This document shows, piece after piece, positions 54,687 to 62,587 of a DNA stretch of 64,000 bases; the first letter of the stretch is position 1, and every line of letters begins with the position of its first letter. Origin of the DNA: Pseudomonas petrae (GTDB lineage: Bacteria; Pseudomonadota; Gammaproteobacteria; Pseudomonadales; Pseudomonadaceae); NCBI RefSeq assembly GCF_021728295.1, contig NZ_JAKJXE010000002.1:186001-250000 (forward strand). Reading direction: 5' to 3'. A model generated the notes under the pieces. That model saw only the letters and a program-made list of their open reading frames with translations. It was not told the DNA's origin and searched no databases. Both the position numbers and the translations under genes were made by a program.

Positions 54687-55750
54687 CACGCATTCCTCGC
54701 GCTGAAGTCGATTCGGGGGTCAACCAGGGTGTAGCAGATGTCCCCGACCAGCTTTATCAGCAACCCGAACAGCGTGAAGATGAACAGCGAGCCAAACACC
54801 ACCGGATAGTCTCGCGACACAGCGGCTTCGTAGCTCATGCGGCCGAGGCCGTCGAGGGAGAAGATCACTTCGATCATCAACGAACCGGCAAAGAATACGC
54901 TGATGAACGCCTGGGGAATCCCGGCCACGATCAGCAACATGGCGTTGCGGAACACATGGCCGTAGAGCACCCGTCGCTCGCTCAGACCTTTGGCCCGGGC
55001 GGTCACCACGTACTGGCGGGTGACTTCGTTCAAGAAGGAGTTTTTGGTCAGAATGGTCAGCGTCGCAAAGCCGCCAATCACCAGCGACGTTACTGGCAAC
55101 ACCAGGTGCCAGAAGTAGTCGGCGATCTTGCCCAGGGTGCTCAGCTCATCAAAGTTCTCGGACACCAGCCCGCGCACCGGGAACCAGCTCAAAGACGTGC
55201 CTCCCGCGAACAGCACCACCAACAGCATAGCGAACAGAAAGGCCGGCATCGCATAGCCGATGATGATTGCCGTGCTGCTCCAGATGTCGAAGTGGCTGCC
55301 GTGCTTGACCGCCTTGCGGATGCCCAGCGGGATCGACACCAGATAGGTGATCAGCGTCGCCCACAGTCCCAGCGAGATGGACACCGGCATTTTCTGCAGG
55401 ATCAGGTCCGTGACCTTGGCGCCGCGAAAGAAGCTGTTACCGAAATCCAGTTGCGCGTAGTTCTTCAGCATCAGCCACAGGCGCTCATGCAGGGGTTTGT
55501 CGAAACCGTATTGGTGCTCGATTTCCTTGATCAGCTTGGGATCGAGTCCCCGACTGGCCCGTGACTGACCGACGTTCATGGTTTCGGTGTGGCCGGCGCC
55601 GATGGTGCCGCCGGCCACGCCTTGCAGCTTGGCGATGGCTTGCTCGACCGGCCCGCCGGGCGCGGCCTGCACGATGAAGAAGTTGACCAGCAGAATGCAC
55701 AAAAGCGTCGGAATGATCAGCAGCAGGCGCCTCATCAGGTAGCCGAGCAT
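54686..55750 (-). CDS. yejB: Peptide ABC transporter permease (YejB)
   Basis: 354 aa. DppB/OppB-type permease, starting [20 protein letters not shown] with a first membrane helix, and the contact loop [19 protein letters not shown]. The ATG shares a base with the yejA stop (TAATG). Pairs with YejE in the inner membrane. Confidence 0.9.
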   Translation of the reverse strand: MLGYLMRRLLLIIPTLLCILLVNFFIVQAAPGGPVEQAIAKLQGVAGGTIGAGHTETMNVGQSRASRGLDPKLIKEIEHQYGFDKPLHERLWLMLKNYAQLDFGNSFFRGAKVTDLILQKMPVSISLGLWATLITYLVSIPLGIRKAVKHGSHFDIWSSTAIIIGYAMPAFLFAMLLVVLFAGGTSLSWFPVRGLVSENFDELSTLGKIADYFWHLVLPVTSLVIGGFATLTILTKNSFLNEVTRQYVVTARAKGLSERRVLYGHVFRNAMLLIVAGIPQAFISVFFAGSLMIEVIFSLDGLGRMSYEAAVSRDYPVVFGSLFIFTLFGLLIKLVGDICYTLVDPRIDFSARNA

Positions 55751-57618
55751 TACTTGACCTCCGAGGGAATGGCCGAGGCGCCCCGTTGTTGGGCGAACTG
55801 TTCGTTGGTCAGGGCCTGGGGGCTGACTTCCCACCACGTGTCGATGGCCTCACTGTTGCTGGCCTGCACCTTGGGAATGCCGAAGCGGTTCCACCACACC
55901 GTAGAAGAACCGGGTGGGTAATAATTGGGAATCCAGTAGAAGCCCCACTGCAGCACCCGGTCCAGGGCATGGGCGTAATCGATCATCGCCGGCTTGCTGT
56001 CGGCTTTGGCCAGGCCTTCGATCAGGGTGTCGACGGCCGGGTCGCGCAAGACCATGTAGTTGCTGGAGCCGGAATCGGTGGCGACTTTCGAGCCGAAATT
56101 GTTGTACAGCTCCATGCCGGGGGAGGTCGAGACGCCGTAGCCGGTGACGATCATGTCGTAATCCCGGGCCATGACCCGGTTCAGGTACTGCGCCGAGTCG
56201 ATGCGGCGGATTTCGAAATCGATGCCGATCTGCGCCAGATTGCGCTTATACGGCAAGAGGATTTTCTCGAAGCCGCTCTGGCCGTTGAGAAAGGTAAAAC
56301 TTAACGGTTCGCCCTGGGCGTTGACCAGCTTGTCGCCCTGAGGCATCCAGCCTGCTTCTTCGAGCAACGCCAGGGCTTGCAGTTGTTTGTCACGAATGAA
56401 GCCGCTGCCATCGGTTTTCGGGGTCTGGAATACCGTGGTGAACACTTCCGGCGGAACCTGACCGCGCAGCGGCTCGAGGATCTTCAGCTCGGACGCGGTG
56501 GGCAAGGCCGTTGCCGCCAGGTCACTGTTGGAGAAGTAGCTGTTCTGGCGCACATAAACGTTGCGCATCATCTGTTTGTTGGTCCATTCGAAGTCCCACA
56601 GCATTGCCAGCGCCTGACGCACGCGGCGGTCCTGAAACTTCGGGCGATCAAGATTGAAGACGAAACCCTGAGAGCTCTGCACCGCGCCCTTGGCCAGATG
56701 GGCGCGTTGCAGACGGCCCTCGGTCAATGCGGGACTGTCATAGCCGATCGAGTAACCGGTGGCGGAATATTCGCGGTTGTAGTCGTAACCGCCGCCGCGC
56801 AGCACCTGACGGGCGACGTCGGTGTCGCCGAAATACTCGACGCTGAAGTGATCGAAATTATAAATGCCGCGATTGACCGGCAGGTCCTTGCCCCACCAGT
56901 CCGGGTTGCGTTCGAAGGTGATGCTGCGCCCGGGGTCGACCTTGCCAATGCGATACGGGCCGCTGCCCACCGGAATCTCGAAGCCGCCGCCGTTGGCGAA
57001 GTCGCGGTCCTTCCACCAATGCTCGGGAAACACCGGCAACGAGGCCAGATCCAGCGGCAGGGTGCGGCTTTCACTGCTTTTGAAATCAAACCGGATTTGC
57101 GTCGGCGACTCGACTTCAACGCCTTTGACGTCCTGAAACTCGGTTCGGTACGACAGGCTGCCCTGGGTCATCAGCAGGTTATAGGTGTAGCGCACGTCTT
57201 CGGCGGTGATGGCCGAGCCGTCGGAGAATTTGGCCTTGGGACTCAGGTAGAAACGCAATGACATGCCGTCAGGGGCGCGCTCCATTTTTTCTGCGATCAG
57301 GCCATACACGGTGTAGGGCTCGTCCAGCGACCTGACCGCCAGCGGCGAGTACAGCAAGCCATTGACCTGGGCGACGCCGGTGCCTTTGTCGAGGTACGGC
57401 ATGATGTGATCGAACTGACCGATTTCCTGCGCCGAGCGGCGCATGTTGCCGCCTTTTGGGGCATCGGCATTCACGTAATCGAAATGACCGAAGGTCGCCG
57501 GGTAGCGTGGCGCCTCGCCGTAAACGGTCAACGCGTGTTGAGGGGCGGCGGACAAAACCTGAAAACCTGAAAGGAGGACGAATGTTGCGACCATCAACGA
57601 TGACAAAACAAAACGCAT
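55750..57618 (-). CDS. yejA: Periplasmic peptide-binding protein (YejA)
   Basis: 622 aa from the ATG at 57618, which has AGGA eight bases upstream and opens directly into a signal peptide (residues 1-25, ending FQVLSAA); an ATG seven codons earlier is possible. Solute-binding family 5: [20 protein letters not shown] and a later [17 protein letters not shown]. First gene of the yej operon. Binds oligopeptides. Confidence 0.9.
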   Translation of the reverse strand: MRFVLSSLMVATFVLLSGFQVLSAAPQHALTVYGEAPRYPATFGHFDYVNADAPKGGNMRRSAQEIGQFDHIMPYLDKGTGVAQVNGLLYSPLAVRSLDEPYTVYGLIAEKMERAPDGMSLRFYLSPKAKFSDGSAITAEDVRYTYNLLMTQGSLSYRTEFQDVKGVEVESPTQIRFDFKSSESRTLPLDLASLPVFPEHWWKDRDFANGGGFEIPVGSGPYRIGKVDPGRSITFERNPDWWGKDLPVNRGIYNFDHFSVEYFGDTDVARQVLRGGGYDYNREYSATGYSIGYDSPALTEGRLQRAHLAKGAVQSSQGFVFNLDRPKFQDRRVRQALAMLWDFEWTNKQMMRNVYVRQNSYFSNSDLAATALPTASELKILEPLRGQVPPEVFTTVFQTPKTDGSGFIRDKQLQALALLEEAGWMPQGDKLVNAQGEPLSFTFLNGQSGFEKILLPYKRNLAQIGIDFEIRRIDSAQYLNRVMARDYDMIVTGYGVSTSPGMELYNNFGSKVATDSGSSNYMVLRDPAVDTLIEGLAKADSKPAMIDYAHALDRVLQWGFYWIPNYYPPGSSTVWWNRFGIPKVQASNSEAIDTWWEVSPQALTNEQFAQQRGASAIPSEVK

Positions 57619-57779
57619 TGCACGAATCCTGACTGACATTGGCGACCAATATCAGGGTTGAAGGTCATGACGGCGCGGGTGGCCGGTCCGGTTTTTATTA
57701 ATTACCCCGCAGGCAAGGTACCGCAAAGCCGGGGTCTTTGTAACCGGACAATACTGCGCTGGAGCAAGGATCCGATAAA

Positions 57780-57811
57780 CAAACGGCCCGCTTTCAAGGG
57801 CGGGCCGTTCG
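57780..57811 (-). terminator. Probable Rho-independent terminator after ppiC
   Basis: On the minus strand AACGGCCCGC..GCGGGCCGTT forms a ten-pair stem followed by TGTTTA. The T-run is weak but the stem is strong, about 20 bases past the gene. Confidence 0.7.
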
Positions 57812-57828
57812 TGCAGCAGCGCGGAGGA

Positions 57829-58110
57829 TCAGTCCTGACGGCTGGTCACTTCCAGGAGGTGATAACCGAACTGGGTTTTCACCGGGCCCTGGACAACGTT
57901 CACCGGTGCGCTGAACACCACGGTGTCGAATTCCTTGACCATTTGACCCGGGCCGAAGGAGCCGAGGTCACCGCCTTGACGGCTGGACGGGCAGCTGGAA
58001 TTGGATTTTGCGACTTCGGCAAAATCAGCGCCGCCTTCGATCTGCGCTTTGAGTTCGTTGCATTTCTCTTCGCTGGATACGAGGATGTGGCGGGCAGTGG
58101 CTTTAGCCAT
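57829..58110 (-). CDS. ppiC: Parvulin-type peptidyl-prolyl isomerase
   Basis: 93 aa from the ATG at 58110. ARHILVSSEEKCNELKAQIE, SCPSSRQGGDLGSFGPGQMV and GPVKTQFGYHLLEVTSR mark the PpiC parvulin domain. Cytoplasmic, no signal peptide. Similar in layout to the protein at 46310 but with a different Cys pattern; two small parvulins in one window suggest distinct roles. Confidence 0.9.
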   Translation of the reverse strand: MAKATARHILVSSEEKCNELKAQIEGGADFAEVAKSNSSCPSSRQGGDLGSFGPGQMVKEFDTVVFSAPVNVVQGPVKTQFGYHLLEVTSRQD

Positions 58111-58217
58111 TTGGATGACTCCTGTGAAAAAAAAGAAACGAGCGTACCGGAATAAGGGCCGCGTTTCCCGAGAAAGTTCAGGTTCGTGCGCAGCCTCGTG
58201 ACGGATGACATCGTCGC

Positions 58218-59099
58218 TCAAAGACCTTTACTGAACAGCAGAGCGGCATGGTCCACGTACAGCTTCACCGGATCGACGTGCTTGCGCACCAGACCGGCGC
58301 TCTGGTTGATCGAGTCCACATGGTCCATCGGGTAGTCGGAGCAGATCACCTTGCCCAGGTGGGAGCTGAAGCGGCCGACCAGGCCGTCATTGGACGCGGC
58401 TTCCTTCTCGAACAGCAGCGCGTAACTGCGCAGCGCCAGGTGCAACGGATCCATGGCATTGCGGCCTTCGGAAAACAGTGAACCGTCGATGCAGCCGCTC
58501 CAGGAATAATAGTGAACGCCGTTGACCCGTTCAGCCCCTTCGCCGCCCCACGTCGATGGCAGCCCTTGGGAAAACTTGCGGTTGAACGCCGCTACGCCTT
58601 CGGTCGTCAGCGCATCCAGGGCCTGAATCGGGTCTTGAGGCAGCGTCGAGTTGCCACTCAGCAGCGCAAGGAAGTGGGCGAAACCTGCGGTCAGTCGTGA
58701 GGCCACGGCCTCAGGCATTTGCCCTGGCGTCAGCGCCCGACGTACCCGGTCGGCCACCTCCGAGCCGTGATTGGGGCCGCTCACGGAAGTGACCGACGCG
58801 ACGATATCCGGGCGCAACGCAGCGGCATAGCGGGAGGTCAGCGCGCCCTGGCTGTGTCCGATCAGGTTGACTTTCAGGTAGCCGGTGCGGCGCAGGAAGC
58901 GTTCGATCTGATCAATCAATTGCTCCCCGCGGGTTTCGTTATCGTGGACGCCGGACAGCGCCGGCACATGAACCCTGCAGCCGGCTTGCTCCAGGGCCTG
59001 AGGGATGGCATGGAACATGTCCACGTTGCCGATACGGTCAAAGCCGAACAGGCCGTGGATCAGCAAAATGGGGTACTTGGAGGTGACTTCCTTGTACAT
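58218..59099 (-). CDS. Triacylglycerol lipase, P. fragi type (family I.1)
   Basis: 293 aa from the ATG at 59099, with AGGGA nine bases upstream; an ATG three codons earlier abuts that site. With this start the triad falls at S83 (GHSQG), D238 (SNDGLVG) and H260 (YPMDHVD), the positions known for P. fragi lipase. Also like that enzyme it has no classical signal peptide (MYKEVTSKYPILLIHGLFGF). Cys residues at 203 and 253 could pair. No lipase foldase gene is adjacent. Confidence 0.88.
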   Translation of the reverse strand: MYKEVTSKYPILLIHGLFGFDRIGNVDMFHAIPQALEQAGCRVHVPALSGVHDNETRGEQLIDQIERFLRRTGYLKVNLIGHSQGALTSRYAAALRPDIVASVTSVSGPNHGSEVADRVRRALTPGQMPEAVASRLTAGFAHFLALLSGNSTLPQDPIQALDALTTEGVAAFNRKFSQGLPSTWGGEGAERVNGVHYYSWSGCIDGSLFSEGRNAMDPLHLALRSYALLFEKEAASNDGLVGRFSSHLGKVICSDYPMDHVDSINQSAGLVRKHVDPVKLYVDHAALLFSKGL

Positions 59100-59412
59100 G
59101 TCGATCATTCCCTGGATGGCAAAGAGGGATCGAGCTTAACCAGCGGAAGTCATGCGCAGAGGGCCCGGCGGAGTATGGCGATGCGCCGGTTGATGTAGGT
59201 TTTGGAGGGCGTTCAACCGCTCCAGACCTTGCGTGCCGGGGAGGCTGGAAAAGGCGCTGGCGTTGCGGTGCAAATGCGCCGGGTGCGCGCGGCGGTTTCC
59301 CACGATCGGCGTCTTCGGAGTCACGGGCCGCCGCTGACAGCGACGACATGAATAAGGGAAGCCGGGGACACGACTGGCACCGGCTTCCCGTTTGCGAAAG
59401 TTGCTGCAACAG
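59100..59412. other. Intergenic region between lipase and DAHP synthase genes
   Basis: About 310 bases. It holds the DAHP synthase terminator (59352-59391) and, nearer the lipase, its presumed promoter. No gene or REP is seen. Confidence 0.5.
59352..59391 (-). terminator. Rho-independent terminator after the DAHP synthase gene
   Basis: On the minus strand GGGAAGCCGG and CCGGCTTCCC close a ten-pair stem with a 14-base loop, followed by TTATT. Confidence 0.72.
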
Positions 59413-60498
59413 TTACCTGTAGCGCAGTTTGTCCACGGCCTCGCGCAGCAGCCGCTCGGTGGACTCCCAACCCAGGCACGCGTCCGTCACCGACACGCCG
59501 TATTTAAGATTGGCACTCAACGGCTGACAGCCTTCGAACAAATGGCTCTCCAACATCATGCCGATCAGCGTCCGGTCACCGGCCAGTCGTTGCTGCAGCA
59601 CGTCGTTGAATACGGCCGGCTGGCGCAGCGGATCCTTGCCGCTGTTGGCGTGACTGCAATCAACCATGATGCGCGCGGCCATGCGGTGCTTCGCCAGGCT
59701 GGCATTCACCGCTGCAACGCTCGCGGCGTCGTGGTTCGGCCCGCCATGACCGCCGCGCAGCACGATGTGGGTGTCAGGATTGCCCGACGTCTCGATAATC
59801 GCCGGGCGACCCTGCGGATCCATGCCGAAATGCCGGTGGGCGTGGGCCGCCGAGCGTATGGCGTCGCAGGCCACGGAAATGCCGCCGTCGGTGCCGTTCT
59901 TGAAGCCGGTGGGCACGCCGAGGCCGCTGGCCATTTCCCGGTGGATCTGCGATTCGGTTGTTCTTGCGCCAATGGCCACCCAACTCAACACGTCATCGAA
60001 GTAACCCGCCGCCATCGGTTGCAACAACTCCGTGGCGACCGGCAGGCCGAGCCGGACCATTTCACGCATCAACTGCCGTGACAGGGCCAAGCCCTCGGCC
60101 ATGTCGTCACTGCCATCAAGGGCGGGATCGTACGCCAGGCCTTTCCAGCCAACCGTGGTGCGCGGCTTTTCGACGTAGGCGCGCATCACCAGCAGCATCT
60201 GGTCGCTGACCTCAGCGGCCAGACGCGCCAGGCGCTCGGCGTATTCGAGTGCGGCGTCGGGATCGTGGATCGAGCACGGGCCGACAACGACCAGCAGGCG
60301 CGAATCTTCACCGTTGAGAATGGCGCGAATCGACTGCCGGTGGGCGGCGACCTGTGCGGTCATGGCAGCGTCCAGCGGCAGCTGATGTTTCAGCGCAAAC
60401 GGCGTGGGCAGGCGTTTCGGGGCAGGGCGGCTGTCATTCAGGGTGACGCCGCTGGCCGGCAAATCAATGAGGGTGTTGCTGACGACGGGCGAATTCAT
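59413..60498 (-). CDS. 3-deoxy-7-phosphoheptulonate (DAHP) synthase, class I
   Basis: 361 aa from the ATG at 60498 (AGGA upstream). Catalyses the first step of the shikimate pathway from PEP and erythrose 4-phosphate. Class I AroFGH markers: VVVGPCSIHDP (70-80), RAYVEKPRTTVGWKG, ARTTESQIHREMASGL and MVDCSHANSGKD with the metal-binding Cys/His. The feedback specificity (Tyr, Phe or Trp) cannot be read with certainty. It lies behind an aromatic-rich leader peptide and attenuator-like hairpin, so transcription is probably tied to aromatic aminoacyl-tRNA supply. Confidence 0.92.
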   Translation of the reverse strand: MNSPVVSNTLIDLPASGVTLNDSRPAPKRLPTPFALKHQLPLDAAMTAQVAAHRQSIRAILNGEDSRLLVVVGPCSIHDPDAALEYAERLARLAAEVSDQMLLVMRAYVEKPRTTVGWKGLAYDPALDGSDDMAEGLALSRQLMREMVRLGLPVATELLQPMAAGYFDDVLSWVAIGARTTESQIHREMASGLGVPTGFKNGTDGGISVACDAIRSAAHAHRHFGMDPQGRPAIIETSGNPDTHIVLRGGHGGPNHDAASVAAVNASLAKHRMAARIMVDCSHANSGKDPLRQPAVFNDVLQQRLAGDRTLIGMMLESHLFEGCQPLSANLKYGVSVTDACLGWESTERLLREAVDKLRYR

Positions 60499-60536
60499 GT
60501 GCGGGCTTCCTGGTCGGCGGGCATTCCCGCGCGGAC

Positions 60537-60689
60537 CTACTGGGGTGTTCGACAATTGGCCGGTATGGCTGTGAGTAGGGCGTTGCCACCTGTCAGTGAC
60601 CGATCGGAGGCGGCAGGCTGTCCCGAACGGAGGTTGCTAAATCGCCAGGCGAAGTCGGTGTCGTTGCGGTAATAGTGGTTGTGGTTCAT
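60537..60689 (-). CDS. Second short leader ORF before DAHP synthase
   Basis: 50 codons with GAGGAACCGCAC upstream, almost the same context as the DAHP synthase start (AGGAAGCCCGCAC). The first part is rich in aromatic and His codons (MNHNHYYRNDTDFAWRF); the rest is unremarkable. It starts after the attenuator terminator and ends 38 bases before the synthase. Could be a second leader or a translated upstream ORF; no paired hairpin with a T-run follows it. Confidence 0.5.
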   Translation of the reverse strand: MNHNHYYRNDTDFAWRFSNLRSGQPAASDRSLTGGNALLTAIPANCRTPQ

Positions 60690-60730
60690 GTGCGGTTCCT
60701 CGAATCAATCAGTCAGAAATGTGTGGCCCA

Positions 60731-60768
60731 GAAAAACAAAACCCCCGGTCGGGAAGCCGACCGGGGGT
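60731..60768 (-). terminator. Attenuator-type terminator in the DAHP synthase leader
   Basis: A perfect 12-pair stem (60741-60752 with 60757-60768) with a 4-base loop, followed on the minus strand by TTTGTTTTTC. It lies 49 bases after the leader peptide stop and 230 bases before the synthase start, so it would end transcription before the structural gene. A competing pairing of 60749-60758 with 60786-60795 would break it. Confidence 0.85.
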
Positions 60769-60817
60769 GAGAGTTATCTCTGGTGGGCGTCCCGAAGTTC
60801 AGGGCGCCGTTTGGGTA

Positions 60818-60961
60818 TCAGGCGCGCCAGTGGCTAAACCAATACCCATAAAAATAAGAAGCAGGAGCGGTAGACGCCGTCGCATTCCAGGCAGCCGCAC
60901 GCCCAGCCAGACGTGAACCGTCGGCGGCGCTGAACAACTGAGTGGAAAGGGAAGGCAACAT
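60818..60961 (-). CDS. Aromatic-rich leader peptide of the DAHP synthase attenuator
   Basis: 47 codons with GGAG seven bases before the ATG (GGAGACAGACC). The C-terminal part reads SYFYGYWFSHWRA: three Tyr, two Phe and two Trp in ten residues. This is the pattern of ribosome-mediated attenuation leaders, here for all three aromatic amino acids. It is followed by the terminator at 60731-60768 and a possible antiterminator. Stalling at these codons when charged aromatic tRNAs are scarce would favour readthrough into DAHP synthase. Confidence 0.78.
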   Translation of the reverse strand: MLPSLSTQLFSAADGSRLAGRAAAWNATASTAPASYFYGYWFSHWRA

Positions 60962-61087
60962 GGTCTGTCTCCGTGGAATGCCGCCGAGCTTACTTCAGAC
61001 CCGTCGGGTTCTTCAATTGGAAATTGCAATGGAAGCGATTGGGGACAGCCTGCCTATAATCAACGCTTAAAACTGCAGAAGGCTGAT

Positions 61088-61318
61088 TCAGTCCTCGGGC
61101 ACTTCCGAAGACCCGGCTTCAGGCGGTATCACCCCGATCTTCATTCCCAGCAGCACCGCGACTTTGTGCGACTCACCCCGGCGCCCCTTCTTTCGCCCGG
61201 ACAACACTTGATAGGTCGTCGCGGGGTCCACGTTGTGCTCCCTAGCAAACTCTTGAACCGATTTGCCCTGCTGTTCCAGCCAAGCCTTGGCTTGTGCGGC
61301 GGTACGGATTCCGGGCAT
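61088..61318 (-). CDS. Small helix-turn-helix DNA-binding protein
   Basis: 76 aa. Sequence pattern RTAAQAKAWLEQQGKSVQEF followed by HNVDPATTYQVLSGRKKGRR looks like a compact helix-turn-helix, similar to phage-associated DNA-binding proteins of pseudomonads. Divergent from the XRE-type regulator at 61400; the intergenic region carries direct and inverted repeats. No phage structural genes are nearby. Confidence 0.72.
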   Translation of the reverse strand: MPGIRTAAQAKAWLEQQGKSVQEFAREHNVDPATTYQVLSGRKKGRRGESHKVAVLLGMKIGVIPPEAGSSEVPED

Positions 61319-61320
61319 AG

Positions 61321-61355
61321 TTCAAAACCGTTCAAGTTCGTTCAAATTATTTCGA
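61321..61355. promoter_or_regulatory. Four TTCAA-type direct repeats at exact 10-bp spacing
   Basis: TTCAA at 61321, 61331 and 61341 and TTCGA at 61351. One repeat per helical turn places all on one DNA face. They abut the start codon of the 76-aa gene, so a cooperatively bound regulator would block it. Confidence 0.6.
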
Positions 61356-61360
61356 TTCTA

Positions 61361-61376
61361 TCACTCAAAAGAGTGA
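61361..61376. promoter_or_regulatory. Perfect palindrome TCACTC-AAAA-GAGTGA
   Basis: A six-pair inverted repeat with a four-base centre, 24 bases upstream of the XRE gene start. Typical size for a Cro/C1-type operator, so autoregulation by the XRE protein is likely. Confidence 0.65.
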
Positions 61377-61399
61377 TGTCAACAAGGCTATGCATCCAA

Positions 61400-61750
61400 A
61401 TGAGTGGAATAAGTGCCCGAATTAGGGAAGAGCGCGAGCGCTTGGGGCTCTCACAACGCGCATTCGGTGAAATCGGTGGCGTGGAAGCCAACGCGCAGGG
61501 CAAGTACGAAAACGGCGAGCGCACCCCCAAGGCCGATTATCTGGCCCGTGTCGCCCATCGCGGTGTAGACGTGCTGTACGTGTTGACGGGGGCCCGCACG
61601 CCGGTGCCCATCGTCGGCCTGAGCGAGAACGAGGAGTGGATGGTGGGCAGTTACCGCAGCCTGGGAAAGGAGGAACAGGACGCCATCTGCCGGTTAACCA
61701 CTACTCTGGCGGAATACCAAAGCAGCTATGCCCCGGACAAGAAGCTATAA
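61400..61750 (+). CDS. XRE-family (Cro/C1-type) transcriptional regulator
   Basis: 116 aa from the ATG at 61400. Helix-turn-helix at about residues 4-60 (ISARIREERERLGLSQRAFG, then GKYENGERTPKADYL). The C-terminal half (VGLSENEEWMVGSYRSLGKE) is typical of short prophage-type repressors without a cleavage domain. An ATG at 61376, on the edge of the palindrome, is a second possible start. Divergent from the 76-aa DNA-binding protein. Confidence 0.8.
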   Translation: MSGISARIREERERLGLSQRAFGEIGGVEANAQGKYENGERTPKADYLARVAHRGVDVLYVLTGARTPVPIVGLSENEEWMVGSYRSLGKEEQDAICRLTTTLAEYQSSYAPDKKL

Positions 61751-61942
61751 GGCAATCCGAGAGATGCAGCGGTCGGACGTTTAAAGATTTTTATCAAGTT
61801 TCGCGGTCGATGGTGATAGCTTGTCGGCAGTGTTGTAGATCATCTGGTACACATGCACAAGCAGTGCTCCAGAGCAGGTCGCTTACTTTCTTTTTGCTAA
61901 CGTGGCGAGCAGTCGTCATGAATTGTTCGGTGAGGTGTCTGC

Positions 61943-62587
61943 TTGATTAGGGTGTTGGTTGTCGATGACCATGATCTGGTTCGGACAGGTATCACGCGCA
62001 TGTTGGCCGACATCGAAGGCTTGCAGGTGGTGGGGCAGGCCGAGTCCGGCGAAGAGTCGTTGCAGAAGGCCCGCGAGCTGAAACCCGACGTCGTGCTGAT
62101 GGACGTGAAGATGCCGGGCATCGGTGGACTGGAAGCCACGCGCAAGCTCATCCGCAGCCACCCCGACATGAAGGTGGTGGCGGTCACGGTGTGCGAAGAA
62201 GACCCTTTCCCTACACGCCTGCTGCAAGCGGGCGCGGCGGGATACATGACCAAGGGCGCCGGTCTGACCGAGATGGTTCAGGCCATTCGCCTGGTGTTTG
62301 CAGGGCAGCGCTACATCAGCCCGCAGATCGCCCAGCAACTGGCGCTCAAGTCGTTCCAGCCGCAGACCAGCAATTCGCCGTTCGACCTCTTGTCCGAGCG
62401 GGAAATCCAGATTGCCCTTATGATTGTCGGCTGCCAGAAAGTGCAGACGATTTCCGACAAGCTCTGCCTGTCCCCCAAAACCGTGAATACCTACCGGTAC
62501 CGCATATTCGAGAAGCTGTCGATTAGCAGTGACGTGGAGCTGGCCCTGCTGGCCGTTCGTCACGGCATGGTCGACGCCAGCGCATAA
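61943..62587 (+). CDS. gacA: GacA response regulator
   Basis: 214 aa beginning at TTG (GGTGAGGTG upstream), as is usual for gacA in this genus. Receiver domain (1-118) with phospho-acceptor D54 (VVLMDVKMPG) and K104 region (GYMTKGAG), then a LuxR-type helix-turn-helix (about 145-205, LSEREIQIALMIV and LSPKTVNTYRYRIF). Partner of the GacS kinase; it activates small RNAs of the Rsm system controlling secondary metabolism and biocontrol or virulence traits. It directly abuts uvrC. Confidence 0.96.
   Translation: MIRVLVVDDHDLVRTGITRMLADIEGLQVVGQAESGEESLQKARELKPDVVLMDVKMPGIGGLEATRKLIRSHPDMKVVAVTVCEEDPFPTRLLQAGAAGYMTKGAGLTEMVQAIRLVFAGQRYISPQIAQQLALKSFQPQTSNSPFDLLSEREIQIALMIVGCQKVQTISDKLCLSPKTVNTYRYRIFEKLSISSDVELALLAVRHGMVDASA

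Noticed and set aside
61088..61750. Prophage remnant
   Set aside because: Two small DNA-binding genes resemble phage regulators, but no integrase, structural gene or attachment repeat is seen and gacA-uvrC follows directly.
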